The notes: generated by a model not told the origin, from the letters alone. A stretch of 30,460 nucleotides of DNA from Actinomycetes bacterium (GCA_024227975.1 JAAETV010000086.1:1-30460); one strand, 5' to 3'; shown: positions 15,858 to 22,797, counted from the stretch's first letter. Made by a program: numbers and translations.

Positions 15858-16616
15858 TCAGGAGAAGTTCGTCCCCCCGTTGGCCTGGATCGTTTGGCCG
15901 GTCATGTGGCGAGCGGCGTCGGAGCATAGGAAGACGGCGATATCGGCGATATCGGCCGGCTGGGCCATCGCCCCGAGCGGTACCCGGGCGCTGGCCATGG
16001 CGATCTGCTCCTCGGTCATCCCGTCTCGGGGCTGGGCCGTGTCAACCAGGCCGGGGGCGATGGCGTTCACCCGAATCCGGTGCCGCGCCAGTTCGGCCGC
16101 CGCGGCCCGGGTCATGCCGACGATGGCTCCCTTGCTCGCCGTGTAGTGCGCCGCCCGATGCGATTCCCGGAAGAAGGCGACCGAGGAGAGATTCACCGCG
16201 GCCCCCGGTCGGCCGGCGGCGACAAGCCGCCGAGCCATTAGTTGGAGGCAGCGGAACGCCCCGAGGACATTGACGTCCTGCACGGCATTCCAGTCGTCAT
16301 CGCTCAGCTCGAGGAAATCGACCCGGGGGAAGATGCCGGCATTGTTCACGAGCAGGTCGACCCCACCGAGGTCATCGCCGGCCTTGATCAGGCCTTCACA
16401 GTCGGCCCGACTCCGTACGTCTCCCTGGACCGCTACCGCCTTTCCGCCACTGTCACGGATACCGGCCACGACGGACTCGGCCGCAACGACGTCGTCCAGG
16501 TAGTTCACCACGACCGAAGCTCCGGCCCGAGCCATCGCCTCGGCGACCGCCCGACCGATGCCCTGCTGGGCTCCGGTGACGAGCGCCACCCTCCCATCGA
16601 GGTCTGATGCGCTCAT
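15858..16616 (-). CDS. Short-chain dehydrogenase/reductase (FabG-like SDR)
   Basis: A 252-residue classical SDR. It has the cofactor motif T-G-x3-G-I-G at 14-21 (TGAQQGIG), NNAG at 91-94, and the catalytic Ser145, Tyr158 and Lys162 with the usual S-x(12)-Y-x(3)-K spacing. 'RVNAIAPGLVDT' and the C-terminal 'GQTIQANGG' complete the FabG pattern. Family members oxidise or reduce alcohol/ketone pairs with NAD(P)(H); the length and motifs do not show the substrate. The ATG at 16616 follows AGGAGG about 10 nt upstream. A TANNNT box (TAGCGT, minus strand, 16646-16651) and a palindrome at 16653-16665 lie just upstream, suggesting repressor control. It is divergent from a truncated luciferase-like gene. 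Confidence 0.9.
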   Translation of the reverse strand: MSASDLDGRVALVTGAQQGIGRAVAEAMARAGASVVVNYLDDVVAAESVVAGIRDSGGKAVAVQGDVRSRADCEGLIKAGDDLGGVDLLVNNAGIFPRVDFLELSDDDWNAVQDVNVLGAFRCLQLMARRLVAAGRPGAAVNLSSVAFFRESHRAAHYTASKGAIVGMTRAAAAELARHRIRVNAIAPGLVDTAQPRDGMTEEQIAMASARVPLGAMAQPADIADIAVFLCSDAARHMTGQTIQANGGTNFS

Positions 16617-16645
16617 CGTCGCTTTGCCTCCTGCCCCACCCGTCG

Positions 16646-16651
16646 ACGCTA
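16646..16651 (-). promoter_or_regulatory. -10-like box TAGCGT for the SDR gene
   Basis: On the minus strand TAGCGT fits TANNNT and lies 29 nt before the SDR ATG, leaving room for the AGGAGG ribosome site in a short leader. The palindrome at 16653-16665 sits immediately upstream, so a bound regulator would block the promoter. Confidence 0.35.
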
Positions 16652-16652
16652 G

Positions 16653-16665
16653 TACTGGTCCAGTA
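16653..16665. promoter_or_regulatory. Palindromic operator candidate TACTGGTCCAGTA
   Basis: TACTGG-T-CCAGTA is a perfect 6-1-6 inverted repeat between the divergent SDR gene and the luciferase-like stump. It abuts the SDR -10-like box and overlaps the first two bases of the opposing -10-like box. Its form and position suit a dimeric repressor of both directions. The regulator is not identified, and the motif does not match the palindromes before the TetR gene at 21348. Confidence 0.5.
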
Positions 16666-16669
16666 TGGT
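16664..16669 (+). promoter_or_regulatory. -10-like box TATGGT, leaderless layout, for a truncated gene
   Basis: TATGGT matches TANNNT and ends exactly 6 nt before the ATG at 16676, the leaderless arrangement seen at other genes here. It supports the view that 16676 was a genuine gene start although only a stump remains. Confidence 0.4.
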
Positions 16670-16675
16670 CCCCGA

Positions 16676-16793
16676 ATGGACGTCGGTCTCTCCCTTCCTC
16701 TGCCCAGCTACACCGTCGATCCTGCCTTCACGGCCCGCCTGGCAGAAGATCCACATCACGATCCAGCCGATATCGAGGTGTCCGAGAAGGGCG
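16676..16793 (+). pseudogene. 5' stump of a luciferase-like (F420-dependent) oxidoreductase gene
   Basis: The first codons read MDVGLSLPLPSYTVDPAFTA then RLAE, the typical beta-1 strand and first helix of LLM-class flavin/F420-dependent oxidoreductases, where an E-x-x-G-F-x-S segment should follow. Instead the sequence turns to DPHHDPADIEV and runs without a stop into the end of the opposing CaiB/BaiF gene. Only ~24 codons look like the family, so the rest has been lost. The intact -10 box and operator upstream show that the control region survived. Family assignment rests on this short stretch and is moderate. Confidence 0.5.
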
Positions 16794-17993
16794 CTACGAC
16801 ACCTCGTCGGCGGGCTTGGCCACACCCTGTTCCACCAGGGCGGCGATCTGGTCTTCGGAGTAGCCGTTGTCGGCCAGGACCCGAGCCGTGTGCTGCCCAT
16901 GGTCGGGGCTGTCGGCCGACGGTTGGAGACGCTCACCCCCGAACCGGGCCGGTGGCTTGATCCGATGCATTGATCCCAGCAGAGGATGGGTGGTCACATC
17001 GAGACTGTCGTTGGCCGCGTACTGGGGGTGGGCTAGGACCTCGTCATAGCCGAGCGGCCGGGCTGCGGGGACGTCGTTCTCGTGCAGCCGCGACAGGAGA
17101 TCCTCGGTCTCGAACGATGCCATCTCCTGGGCCAACTCCTCCCGGAACTCGTCGAGGTTGGCCATGATCTTCTCCAGGCTGTTGAACCGCTCGTCGCCAA
17201 ACAGATCGAGGCGCTCGATAGCGGTCAGCAGGCCGACTTGTTGGGCCGGGGTGGCCGCCGACAGAGTGACGCCCCCGTCCTTGGTTGGCGACAGTTCGTA
17301 GAGCATCTCACTCAGCGGGGCCGAGTGGTCGACGTCATCGTCGAGCAGGGTCTGATGCATGAAGCCGTCGGGGAAGATGAAGTAGAGCCCAGCGTCCATC
17401 ATCGACAGGTCGATCTTCTCGCCCCGGCCGGTCTTCTCCCGCACGTAGAGAGCGGTGGTCACGGCGTGGCAGGCGGTGTAGGCGGTGACCTTGTCGCACA
17501 TGAGGCTGCGCATGAACTGCGGACCGTCCTGGCCTTGCCCTTGGACCGCAGCGAAGCCAGCCTGGGCCTGGATGATGGGATCGTAGGCCGGCGCATCACG
17601 GTGAGGTCCCTCGATGCCGAAGCCGGTGATGGCGGCGTAGATGAGGCGCGGATTGAGCTCGCACAACTGATTGGGCCCCAAGCCGAGGCTGTTCATCACA
17701 CCCGGCCGGTAGTTACAGAGCACCACGTCAGTCTCGGCTGCCAGGTTCTCGATGACCTCCCGGCCGGCGTCGGACTTGATGTCGAGGCGGAGTGACTGCT
17801 TCCCCCGGTTGCAGTTGGCGAACAGAGCGGAGAACCCGCCCTTCATCGAGCCGAGGTAGCGCATGGGATCGCCCAGCTCCAACGGCTCCACCTTGATGAC
17901 CTGTGCGCCCTGTTCCGCCAGCATCATCGCGGCGAACGACGCGGTGATCATGGTCGAGAACTCGAGGACCCGAACTCCGTCCAGTGGTTTCAT
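16794..17993 (-). CDS. CaiB/BaiF (family III) CoA-transferase
   Basis: A single-domain 399-residue family III CoA-transferase, the usual length. It begins 'PLDGVRVLEFSTMITASFAAMMLAEQGAQVIKVE', has 'NCNRGKQSLRLDIKSDAGREV', the 'ITGFGIEGPHRDAPAYD' loop, and catalytic Asp195 in 'EKIDLSMMDAGLYF'. It is clearly distinct from the tandem enzyme at 9094. Family members transfer CoA between acids (for example formyl/oxalyl, carnitine or mesaconate types) or act as alpha-methylacyl-CoA racemases; the substrate here is not evident. The ATG at 17993 lacks a ribosome site and is preceded by TAGGGT 6 nt upstream, suggesting a leaderless message. Its 3' end truncates the luciferase-like stump. Confidence 0.9.
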   Translation of the reverse strand: MKPLDGVRVLEFSTMITASFAAMMLAEQGAQVIKVEPLELGDPMRYLGSMKGGFSALFANCNRGKQSLRLDIKSDAGREVIENLAAETDVVLCNYRPGVMNSLGLGPNQLCELNPRLIYAAITGFGIEGPHRDAPAYDPIIQAQAGFAAVQGQGQDGPQFMRSLMCDKVTAYTACHAVTTALYVREKTGRGEKIDLSMMDAGLYFIFPDGFMHQTLLDDDVDHSAPLSEMLYELSPTKDGGVTLSAATPAQQVGLLTAIERLDLFGDERFNSLEKIMANLDEFREELAQEMASFETEDLLSRLHENDVPAARPLGYDEVLAHPQYAANDSLDVTTHPLLGSMHRIKPPARFGGERLQPSADSPDHGQHTARVLADNGYSEDQIAALVEQGVAKPADEVS

Positions 17994-17999
17994 GGCTGC

Positions 18000-18005
18000 A
18001 CCCTA
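18000..18005 (-). promoter_or_regulatory. -10-like box TAGGGT, leaderless layout
   Basis: On the minus strand TAGGGT (TANNNT) ends 6 nt before the ATG at 17993, and the spacer GCAGCC has no ribosome site. No -35 hexamer was recognised upstream. The 164-base gap up to 18157 holds nothing else I can name. Confidence 0.4.
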
Positions 18006-18157
18006 GACCACCGGCCCGGGCTCAGAGCAGCCGGGTGATCCGCAAGTTCCGGGTCCCTCGTCGAGGAGGAATTCTCGATCCTGGATTCTATGGAAGACGA
18101 CAACACGTAGGACTAGTGGGACCTCACCGGCAGGCTTGGGACCGTGGTCGAGCGGGC

Positions 18158-18679
18158 CTAGGTGTCTGGCTGTCCATCTGACCGTGTCTCTGTCTTGCCT
18201 TGACCGAACAGGGACTTCTTACCCGTCAAGGCATAGAAGAGGGTCAACGCTGCGACCATGGCCGCAGTGCCGAGGCCGATGTCGAGAATGCCAGCATCCT
18301 TGGCGGTCCCCACCGCCTGTCCGAGAAAGAGCACTCCGAGAGCAACGATGACGACGCTGACGAGCTTGGATTTCAGGTCCTCGAGGTCATGGATCTCGAG
18401 CCAGGGCGGTAGGTCCAGGTCGTCGTCGATGAACAGGGCGTAGAGGCCAAGGGCGATGATGAAGAGCACCGTTCCGACCAAGAAGACGTCTGCCACCTGG
18501 ACGGCGGTTGCCATGAGTTGCTTGGCCTCCGCTCCATCGAGGTCGTTCCAGGTGGCGGCATCGAAGAGGGTCCTGACGGTGAATATCGCTCCGTAGATGA
18601 ATAACGCCAAGGCGAGGAGGAAGGCGCCAGCGACCGCAATGAAGAGCAGGTATCGACTTGACGCGAAGAACCTCTTCAT
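18158..18679 (-). CDS. YqhA family (UPF0114) membrane protein
   Basis: A 173-residue membrane protein that matches the YqhA/UPF0114 layout: 'SSRYLLFIAVAGAFLLALALFIYGA' as the first helix, a second helix 'VFLVGTVLFIIALGLYALFID', the conserved 'LPPWLEIHDLEDLKSKLVSVVIVALGVLFLGQAV' segment, and a last helix near 138-158. The LPPWLEIHDLEDLK loop is the family hallmark. Its biochemical role is not established. The start is set at ATG 18679 (MKRFFASSRYLLF), because the open frame before it reads into an arylsulfatase scrap and has no family character. The gene stands alone between the CaiB/BaiF gene and the sulfatase remnant, all on the minus strand. Confidence 0.8.
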   Translation of the reverse strand: MKRFFASSRYLLFIAVAGAFLLALALFIYGAIFTVRTLFDAATWNDLDGAEAKQLMATAVQVADVFLVGTVLFIIALGLYALFIDDDLDLPPWLEIHDLEDLKSKLVSVVIVALGVLFLGQAVGTAKDAGILDIGLGTAAMVAALTLFYALTGKKSLFGQGKTETRSDGQPDT

Positions 18680-18742
18680 GGCACGGAATCCAATCGTGGA
18701 CAACAGCTCCGCACAACCTAGCTCGCCTCGTAGACCAGGCAC

Positions 18743-19000
18743 TCAATAGGGGCCAACCGGAGCGCCAGTGTCGACGCCGACATCGAAGGTGTTCCCAATC
18801 ATCGAGCACATGATCCCAACGGTGCGTTCGATCCGTTCCTCAGCCACCAACTCGCCGTCGACCGCGAGGGTGGCGGTGCGGCCTGTACCGACTCCGCTGC
18901 CATGGATGTAGACGACCTTGACGTCGTGCTCGACTCGGACAACACGACTTCGCCAAGCCATATCTTCCCAGGCCAGGAGGGCTTCTTGGCGGAGGCGCAA
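18743..19000 (-). pseudogene. Arylsulfatase C-terminal fragment
   Basis: The frame encodes TATLAVDGELVAEERIERTV, then a stretch ending NTFDVGVDTGAPVGPY. This is the beta-sheet C-terminal subdomain of bacterial arylsulfatases, whose pattern is 'G.v.L.vDG..vaegrv.rT.....s..etfDvG.DtG.pVs.dY'. Sulfatases are 450-800 residues and carry their C-x-P-x-R active site near the N-terminus; none of that is here. The frame also stops straight after the PY where family proteins go on for about 40 residues, so both ends are lost. Similarity starts near residue 20 of the open frame; the first part (MRLRQEALLAWEDMAW) is not recognisable. Confidence 0.6.
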
Positions 19001-19034
19001 CCCGATGACACCAACCTCGCATCAATCGTCGGGG

Positions 19035-19871
19035 CTAGCGAGGGCAGACGATCTCTCCCGTTTTCGGAACGCCAGTGATCACCAGATCCCGGGATCTGTT
19101 CGTAGCCCGAACCGAGTATCTACGAAACACCATCCGGACAGGGCGCGCCCCATACGGGTCTACCGCGTCCATTGCCTGGACATGGACGTGTGGCTCCGTC
19201 GAGTTCCCAGAGTTGCCACACCGACCCAACAGGTCACCCTCGCGCACCACATCTCCGACACCAACCGCCAGCGAGCCTCGCTCGAGATGGGCCATCAGCA
19301 CCCAGGCACTGCCCACATTCACAACCACATGGTTGCCCACCAAGCCGCCGAGACCCATGAACGACCGTGGAACGAACTGCTCCACCGACCACAGCACGAG
19401 CCCAAGCAACGAACTGCGGGCACGATGGTCTCCAAAGCGATCAACCGAGACATCCACCACACCATCAGCTGGAGCGACAACCGGCTGCCCAAAGGCGGCA
19501 AACGACCCCGGAGCCCGCAAAGACACCAGGCGCGGCCACCACCCCTCTGAGCCGTCAGCACGATCCGCGGTCACAAGGTCATAGGCAAAGCTCTGGGCCA
19601 GGAAATGGGTGCCATGGCTCGGCACCCGCGTCCCTGGACTACTGAGGACGAGCCACTCACCCTTCACTGGCAGACCCAGTTCCACCCCACTCCCACCACT
19701 CCGGCGTGGCCTCTGTCGCCAGCTCGACCACCGCCCAACGGCCACCACCCCCACCAACGAGACCGGAACCGCAACAACCGGTGCAAGCCACACATGTGGA
19801 ACCACGATTGCCCCGACCAACAACACTGGTAGAACAACCGGCATCAGCCAACCCGAGTTGTCCACCAACAC
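19035..19871 (-). CDS. Membrane-anchored M23 (LytM-type) metallopeptidase
   Basis: A 278-residue M23-family zinc peptidase. An N-terminal hydrophobic region (about 8-46) makes one or two membrane helices. The domain follows: His89 and Asp98 in 'THFLAQSFAYDLV', 'VVAPADGVV', 'GNHVVVNVG', His195 in 'VLMAHLERGSL', 'VREGDLLGRCGNSGNS' and H-x-H at 228/230 in 'EPHVHVQ'. These supply the two zinc ligands plus catalytic histidines. M23 enzymes usually cut peptidoglycan cross-links or interpeptides. The H-to-D spacing is wider than in LytM, as in a subgroup with an inserted strand. The GTG at 19871 is chosen because AGAGGAA (19878-19884) lies 6 nt upstream; the longer frame overlaps the DUF418 gene. 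It is 37 bases after that gene's stop, so co-transcription is likely. Confidence 0.85.
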   Translation of the reverse strand: MLVDNSGWLMPVVLPVLLVGAIVVPHVWLAPVVAVPVSLVGVVAVGRWSSWRQRPRRSGGSGVELGLPVKGEWLVLSSPGTRVPSHGTHFLAQSFAYDLVTADRADGSEGWWPRLVSLRAPGSFAAFGQPVVAPADGVVDVSVDRFGDHRARSSLLGLVLWSVEQFVPRSFMGLGGLVGNHVVVNVGSAWVLMAHLERGSLAVGVGDVVREGDLLGRCGNSGNSTEPHVHVQAMDAVDPYGARPVRMVFRRYSVRATNRSRDLVITGVPKTGEIVCPR

Positions 19872-19908
19872 ACCCCGTTCCTCTCGAACCTGTCTGCCAG
19901 GAGCGTTC

Positions 19909-21036
19909 CTAGCCGGCGACGCGGCGCATGACCCATTCGAGCGGGCCTCGTTGATAGCGACGTCGCCAGGCCCACGAAAAGGCGATGGCTGCTGCTGAGA
20001 AGGTGAAACTCGTGATGACGGCCCATGCAAGCGTCTGATCCTCGAGGCGGTCCAATGCATCGAGAATTCCCATTCCGATGAATACATGCGCAAGGTAGAT
20101 GGTCAGCGCGAGTTGCCCGGTCGACACCAAGGGCTCGGATGCTGCTCCCGGAATCCGTTGCCCAAGCCAGATCGAACCCATGATCACCAATACCGCGGTC
20201 CCACCGCCTGCTGCCAGGTAGAGGGGCAGCGGAGGGATGGGCTCTACCGAGAACAGCCACCGCCAGCTCTCATCGTCGATATCGGCGGGGCTGGATCCCT
20301 TGGCCGCGAAGAGTGTCCAGGCGCTGATCTCGGTGACCAACACGACAATGGCTGAGCGAAGGACCAGCACCCGCCGCCAAACCGGGTCTCGGAGATCAGT
20401 CCGGCCCAACCACATGCCGAACAGGTAGAAGGCGACCCAGGGCAGAACAGGATGGAACCCGTCCAGGAATAGGTTGCGACCGAACCCACCGGGTGTAGCA
20501 ATGCCTGAGTAGGAGAAGTCATCGAGATCCCAGTTGGCGAAGTAGTCGAAACTCGAGATGAAGACGAACGACACAGCAACCACGGCGACGGCGAGCATCA
20601 GCAGGCGGTCACTCCTCGCGAACAAGACCAGTGACCCGATGAGAAGGTAGACCCCGTAGTAGTGGAGGATGTCAGCGGGCCAGATCAGATAGAAGGTCCA
20701 GCCGATCACGAAGAGGAACAGGGCACGCTTCGCCAGAGTGACGCGAGCCATCCTCTGCTCCCCCAAGTCGCCGCCCTCGCGGGCACGCCTGGAGCCCAGG
20801 CTGGCGCCGACACCAGCCAGAATCACGAATGTGGCCGCGGCGCGACCGTCGAACAGAGCGGCAAAGAAGCGAAGCCACTGTGGCCCGTTGTCACCGGCAT
20901 CCATCGTGTACTTGAAATTCACGATCACCATGCCGATGATTGCGAAGGCGCGCGCCATGTCGAGACCGATGATGCGACTACTCCCGGCTGTCTCTCGACC
21001 GGGCAGCCGGGTACCCAACGCCTCCGGTTCAGACAT
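19909..21036 (-). CDS. DUF418/YeiB-like multi-TM membrane protein
   Basis: A 375-residue membrane protein. The N-terminal 'GLDMARAFAIIGMVIVNF' helix, the 'FDGRAAATFVILAGVGASLGSRRA' segment, and 'LHYYGVYLLIGSL' are typical of the YeiB/HGSNAT-like group. The C-terminal 'STGQLALTIYLAHVFIGMG' and the ending 'YQRGPLEWVMRR' are the DUF418 hallmark. Nine or ten membrane helices are expected. Relatives are thought to move acyl groups across membranes; YeiB itself has no settled function. It overlaps the upstream 2-TM gene by 8 bases (start ATG at 21036, upstream stop ending at 21029) and is followed by the M23 peptidase gene, suggesting a cell-envelope operon. Confidence 0.85.
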   Translation of the reverse strand: MSEPEALGTRLPGRETAGSSRIIGLDMARAFAIIGMVIVNFKYTMDAGDNGPQWLRFFAALFDGRAAATFVILAGVGASLGSRRAREGGDLGEQRMARVTLAKRALFLFVIGWTFYLIWPADILHYYGVYLLIGSLVLFARSDRLLMLAVAVVAVSFVFISSFDYFANWDLDDFSYSGIATPGGFGRNLFLDGFHPVLPWVAFYLFGMWLGRTDLRDPVWRRVLVLRSAIVVLVTEISAWTLFAAKGSSPADIDDESWRWLFSVEPIPPLPLYLAAGGGTAVLVIMGSIWLGQRIPGAASEPLVSTGQLALTIYLAHVFIGMGILDALDRLEDQTLAWAVITSFTFSAAAIAFSWAWRRRYQRGPLEWVMRRVAG

Positions 21037-21280
21037 CTGTCGGTGTCGCTTCTGTGTTGTGTCGGAGAGTCTTGCCGATCAGGCTGATAATCCCCAACGC
21101 GGTGAGGACGATGAACACGGGGCTGACGAGTATGTGATGGAGGGGTTCACCGAGTAGAACCAGGCCCCAGACGATGGCGACGGTGATGACACTGTCGACA
21201 ACGAGTTCCTCGATGAAGCGCTCCAGTGGTGATTTGGACGTCGCTGTGGTGATCGGCGTGGTCTCCATTGAACAAGGCAC
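21029..21280 (-). CDS. Small two-TM membrane protein, first gene of the DUF418 unit
   Basis: An 83-residue protein with two hydrophobic helices, about 28-45 (VDSVITVAIVWGLVLLGE) and 51-70, and a short charged tail. I do not recognise a family. The GTG at 21280 is preceded by AGGATG-like purines; the ATG four codons later (21268) is an alternative. Its stop overlaps the DUF418 start, which implies coupled translation. It faces the TetR gene at 21348 across two palindromes, making it the likely controlled promoter-proximal gene. Confidence 0.65.
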   Translation of the reverse strand: MPCSMETTPITTATSKSPLERFIEELVVDSVITVAIVWGLVLLGEPLHHILVSPVFIVLTALGIISLIGKTLRHNTEATPTDV

Positions 21281-21293
21281 CCCATCATCCTAC

Positions 21294-21308
21294 TGACAGT
21301 CACTGTCA
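21294..21308. promoter_or_regulatory. Operator candidate 1: TGACAGT-C-ACTGTCA
   Basis: A perfect 7-1-7 inverted repeat between the divergent 2-TM gene and TetR gene, lying 14 bp upstream of the 2-TM start codon. Its half-site core GACAG/CTGTC is shared with the neighbouring palindrome at 21311-21327, so both are probably bound by the adjacent TetR protein. Confidence 0.65.
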
Positions 21309-21310
21309 TT

Positions 21311-21327
21311 ACGACAGTACCTGTCGT
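21311..21327. promoter_or_regulatory. Operator candidate 2: ACGACAG-TAC-CTGTCGT
   Basis: A perfect 7-3-7 inverted repeat two bases after operator 1. It covers the -35 position relative to the TetR -10 box at 21336-21341, so binding would shut off the TetR gene itself. The centre-to-centre distance of the two palindromes is 18 bp. Confidence 0.65.
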
Positions 21328-21335
21328 TACTCGGC

Positions 21336-21341
21336 TAGAAT
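21336..21341 (+). promoter_or_regulatory. -10 box TAGAAT, leaderless TetR transcript
   Basis: TAGAAT matches TANNNT (5 of 6 to TATAAT) and ends 6 nt before the ATG at 21348. There is no ribosome site in the spacer, so the transcript probably begins at the start codon. The -35 position (21313-21318) falls in operator 2. Confidence 0.5.
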
Positions 21342-21347
21342 CGCCGC

Positions 21348-21926
21348 ATGGCCCGCAAGCTCTCACTTCGCCAGCAGAACCGACTGACGGCAATGCGAGT
21401 GGTTCAGGCCGCGTCGGTGGCGATGTTCGAAACTGACGGCTTCGACGCGACGACCGTCGAAGCCGTTGCCGAAGCCACCGGCGTATCGGCCTCGACGATC
21501 TACCGACACTTCGGCACCAAAGAGGCACTCGTGCTTTGGGACGAGCAAGACGCCAGCGTCGATGCTGAGCTCGCGGAACGCCTGGGGGCGCAGTCACCTC
21601 TGCAAGCGTTCAAGGAGGCAGTCGTGGTGGCGTTGACCAACCGCGAGGACATGGATCTCTTTCTCCGGCGCCTCCGGCTGATCTACTCCGAGGCGTCGAT
21701 CTGGCGTGCCGCCGCGCTACAGGATCAGGTTGACCGGGCCGAGCTCACCGCTGCGTTCGCCGCCACAGGCGGCCCCAGACGGGCAACCATCGCCGATGAA
21801 GTAGCAGCCGCGTCATGTCTCGCCGCACTCGACGTTGCCCTGGACCGCTGGCAACAGAGCAACGCCCAGACCAGCCTGGCCGATGTCATAGATGAAGCAA
21901 TCAACGCCGTTGCATCGCTCTCTTGA
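21348..21926 (+). CDS. TetR/AcrR-family regulator of the DUF418-M23 unit
   Basis: A 192-residue TetR-type regulator. The DNA-binding domain spans about residues 15-62: 'AMRVVQAASVAMFETDGFDA', helix-turn-helix 'TTVEAVAEATGVSASTIYRHFGTKEALVLW', where the 'TIYRHFGTKEAL' recognition helix and turn are canonical. The ligand domain holds 'DLFLRRLRLIYSEASIW' and a run of helices to the end. It is divergent from the 2-TM/DUF418/M23 genes with two palindromes in the 67-base gap, the classic layout of a repressor controlling itself and its neighbours. The inducer is unknown; control of an envelope-modifying operon is inferred. Confidence 0.9.
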   Translation: MARKLSLRQQNRLTAMRVVQAASVAMFETDGFDATTVEAVAEATGVSASTIYRHFGTKEALVLWDEQDASVDAELAERLGAQSPLQAFKEAVVVALTNREDMDLFLRRLRLIYSEASIWRAAALQDQVDRAELTAAFAATGGPRRATIADEVAAASCLAALDVALDRWQQSNAQTSLADVIDEAINAVASLS

Positions 21927-21962
21927 GGACCTGCGAGTATGGGCTGGCGACGCATGCCTCGT

Positions 21963-22685
21963 CTACCGAGCACCGGCCCAGAGGAGCAGGTAGCGAGCCA
22001 CTCCGTGGATCGGGCTTCTGTCCAGATCCTTCACCATACGATCGACGCCATCCTGATGGGCGTTGTCGTCGATCAGGTGCAACACCGAGTAGGCACGGTC
22101 CCGGAACGGGGCAGCATCAGTGATCAGGTATGGAGCCTCCACCGTCGTATGGGTGACGTCGCTGAAGCCAGCCGCTTTCATCTCGCCCTCCAGATCAGCG
22201 ATCGGGGGGTAGCGCTCGAGGTCAGCAGGGATCGTGTCGGGAAAATAGTGGGCAAGTAGGCGGCTTCGGATGATCGACGGCGAGTCGGTGGCGGTACAGA
22301 TACGGCCGTTGTCGACCAGGACTCGCAGTGCCTGTTCGAAGTAGGCACGACGGTCGCCTATGTGATGGATGACATCGACCGAGAAGACCAGGTCGAAGTG
22401 GCCATCAGGAAACGGCAGCAGCTCAGATGAACCGGTACCGAACTGGACAGGTACGTCCTGACGACGGGCATGCTCCAGCATCGCCTCAGAAGGGTCGACG
22501 CCCCACCCCTTGCATCCGATCACCGCGTTGAGAGCACCGATGTAGTTCCCAGTGCCACAACCGACCTCGAGCACCCTCGAAGACTCAGTGAGCTCACCAT
22601 CCGACCACAACGCGCCCAACAACCTCGGATGTACTTGACGGTGTGTCGCGTAGTCGCCGCTGATCTTGTCGTAGTCGATCGCCAT
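21963..22685 (-). CDS. Class I SAM-dependent methyltransferase (Methyltransf_11 type)
   Basis: A 240-residue soluble methyltransferase. Motif I is VLEVGCGTG at 38-46, followed by acidic 'GVDPSEAMLEHARR' (motif II), 'SSELLPFPDGHFDLVFSVDVIHHI' (motif III region), and 'EQALRVLVDNGRICTATD'. These bind S-adenosylmethionine; the acceptor cannot be predicted. The ATG at 22685 (MAIDYDKISG) is preferred over one seven codons earlier; CAGAAT on the minus strand lies 7 nt upstream as a weak -10 box. It converges with the TetR gene at 21926 and lies just downstream of the liv genes, 112 bases beyond livF, with a separate promoter likely. Confidence 0.85.
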   Translation of the reverse strand: MAIDYDKISGDYATHRQVHPRLLGALWSDGELTESSRVLEVGCGTGNYIGALNAVIGCKGWGVDPSEAMLEHARRQDVPVQFGTGSSELLPFPDGHFDLVFSVDVIHHIGDRRAYFEQALRVLVDNGRICTATDSPSIIRSRLLAHYFPDTIPADLERYPPIADLEGEMKAAGFSDVTHTTVEAPYLITDAAPFRDRAYSVLHLIDDNAHQDGVDRMVKDLDRSPIHGVARYLLLWAGAR

Positions 22686-22797
22686 CCACCCGATTCTGCC
22701 AACCATCCGTACTTGTCCGCATCCTCCGAGGAGGACTTGTCTCCCAGGGCATGCGGCCGCTAGGCGGGGCGGGGCGAAGGGTGGCAGCTGCTCATGC

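Noticed and set aside
17082..17795. 237-codon plus-strand frame opposite the second CoA-transferase
   Set aside because: Shadow of a complete family III CoA-transferase.
19872..20093. N-terminal extension of the M23 peptidase frame
   Set aside because: It overlaps the DUF418 coding region, and the GTG at 19871 has a good ribosome site.
22722..22735. TCCTCC-GA-GGAGGA inverted repeat between the methyltransferase and livF
   Set aside because: A two-base loop cannot close as RNA, and it is not aligned with a promoter or gene end.
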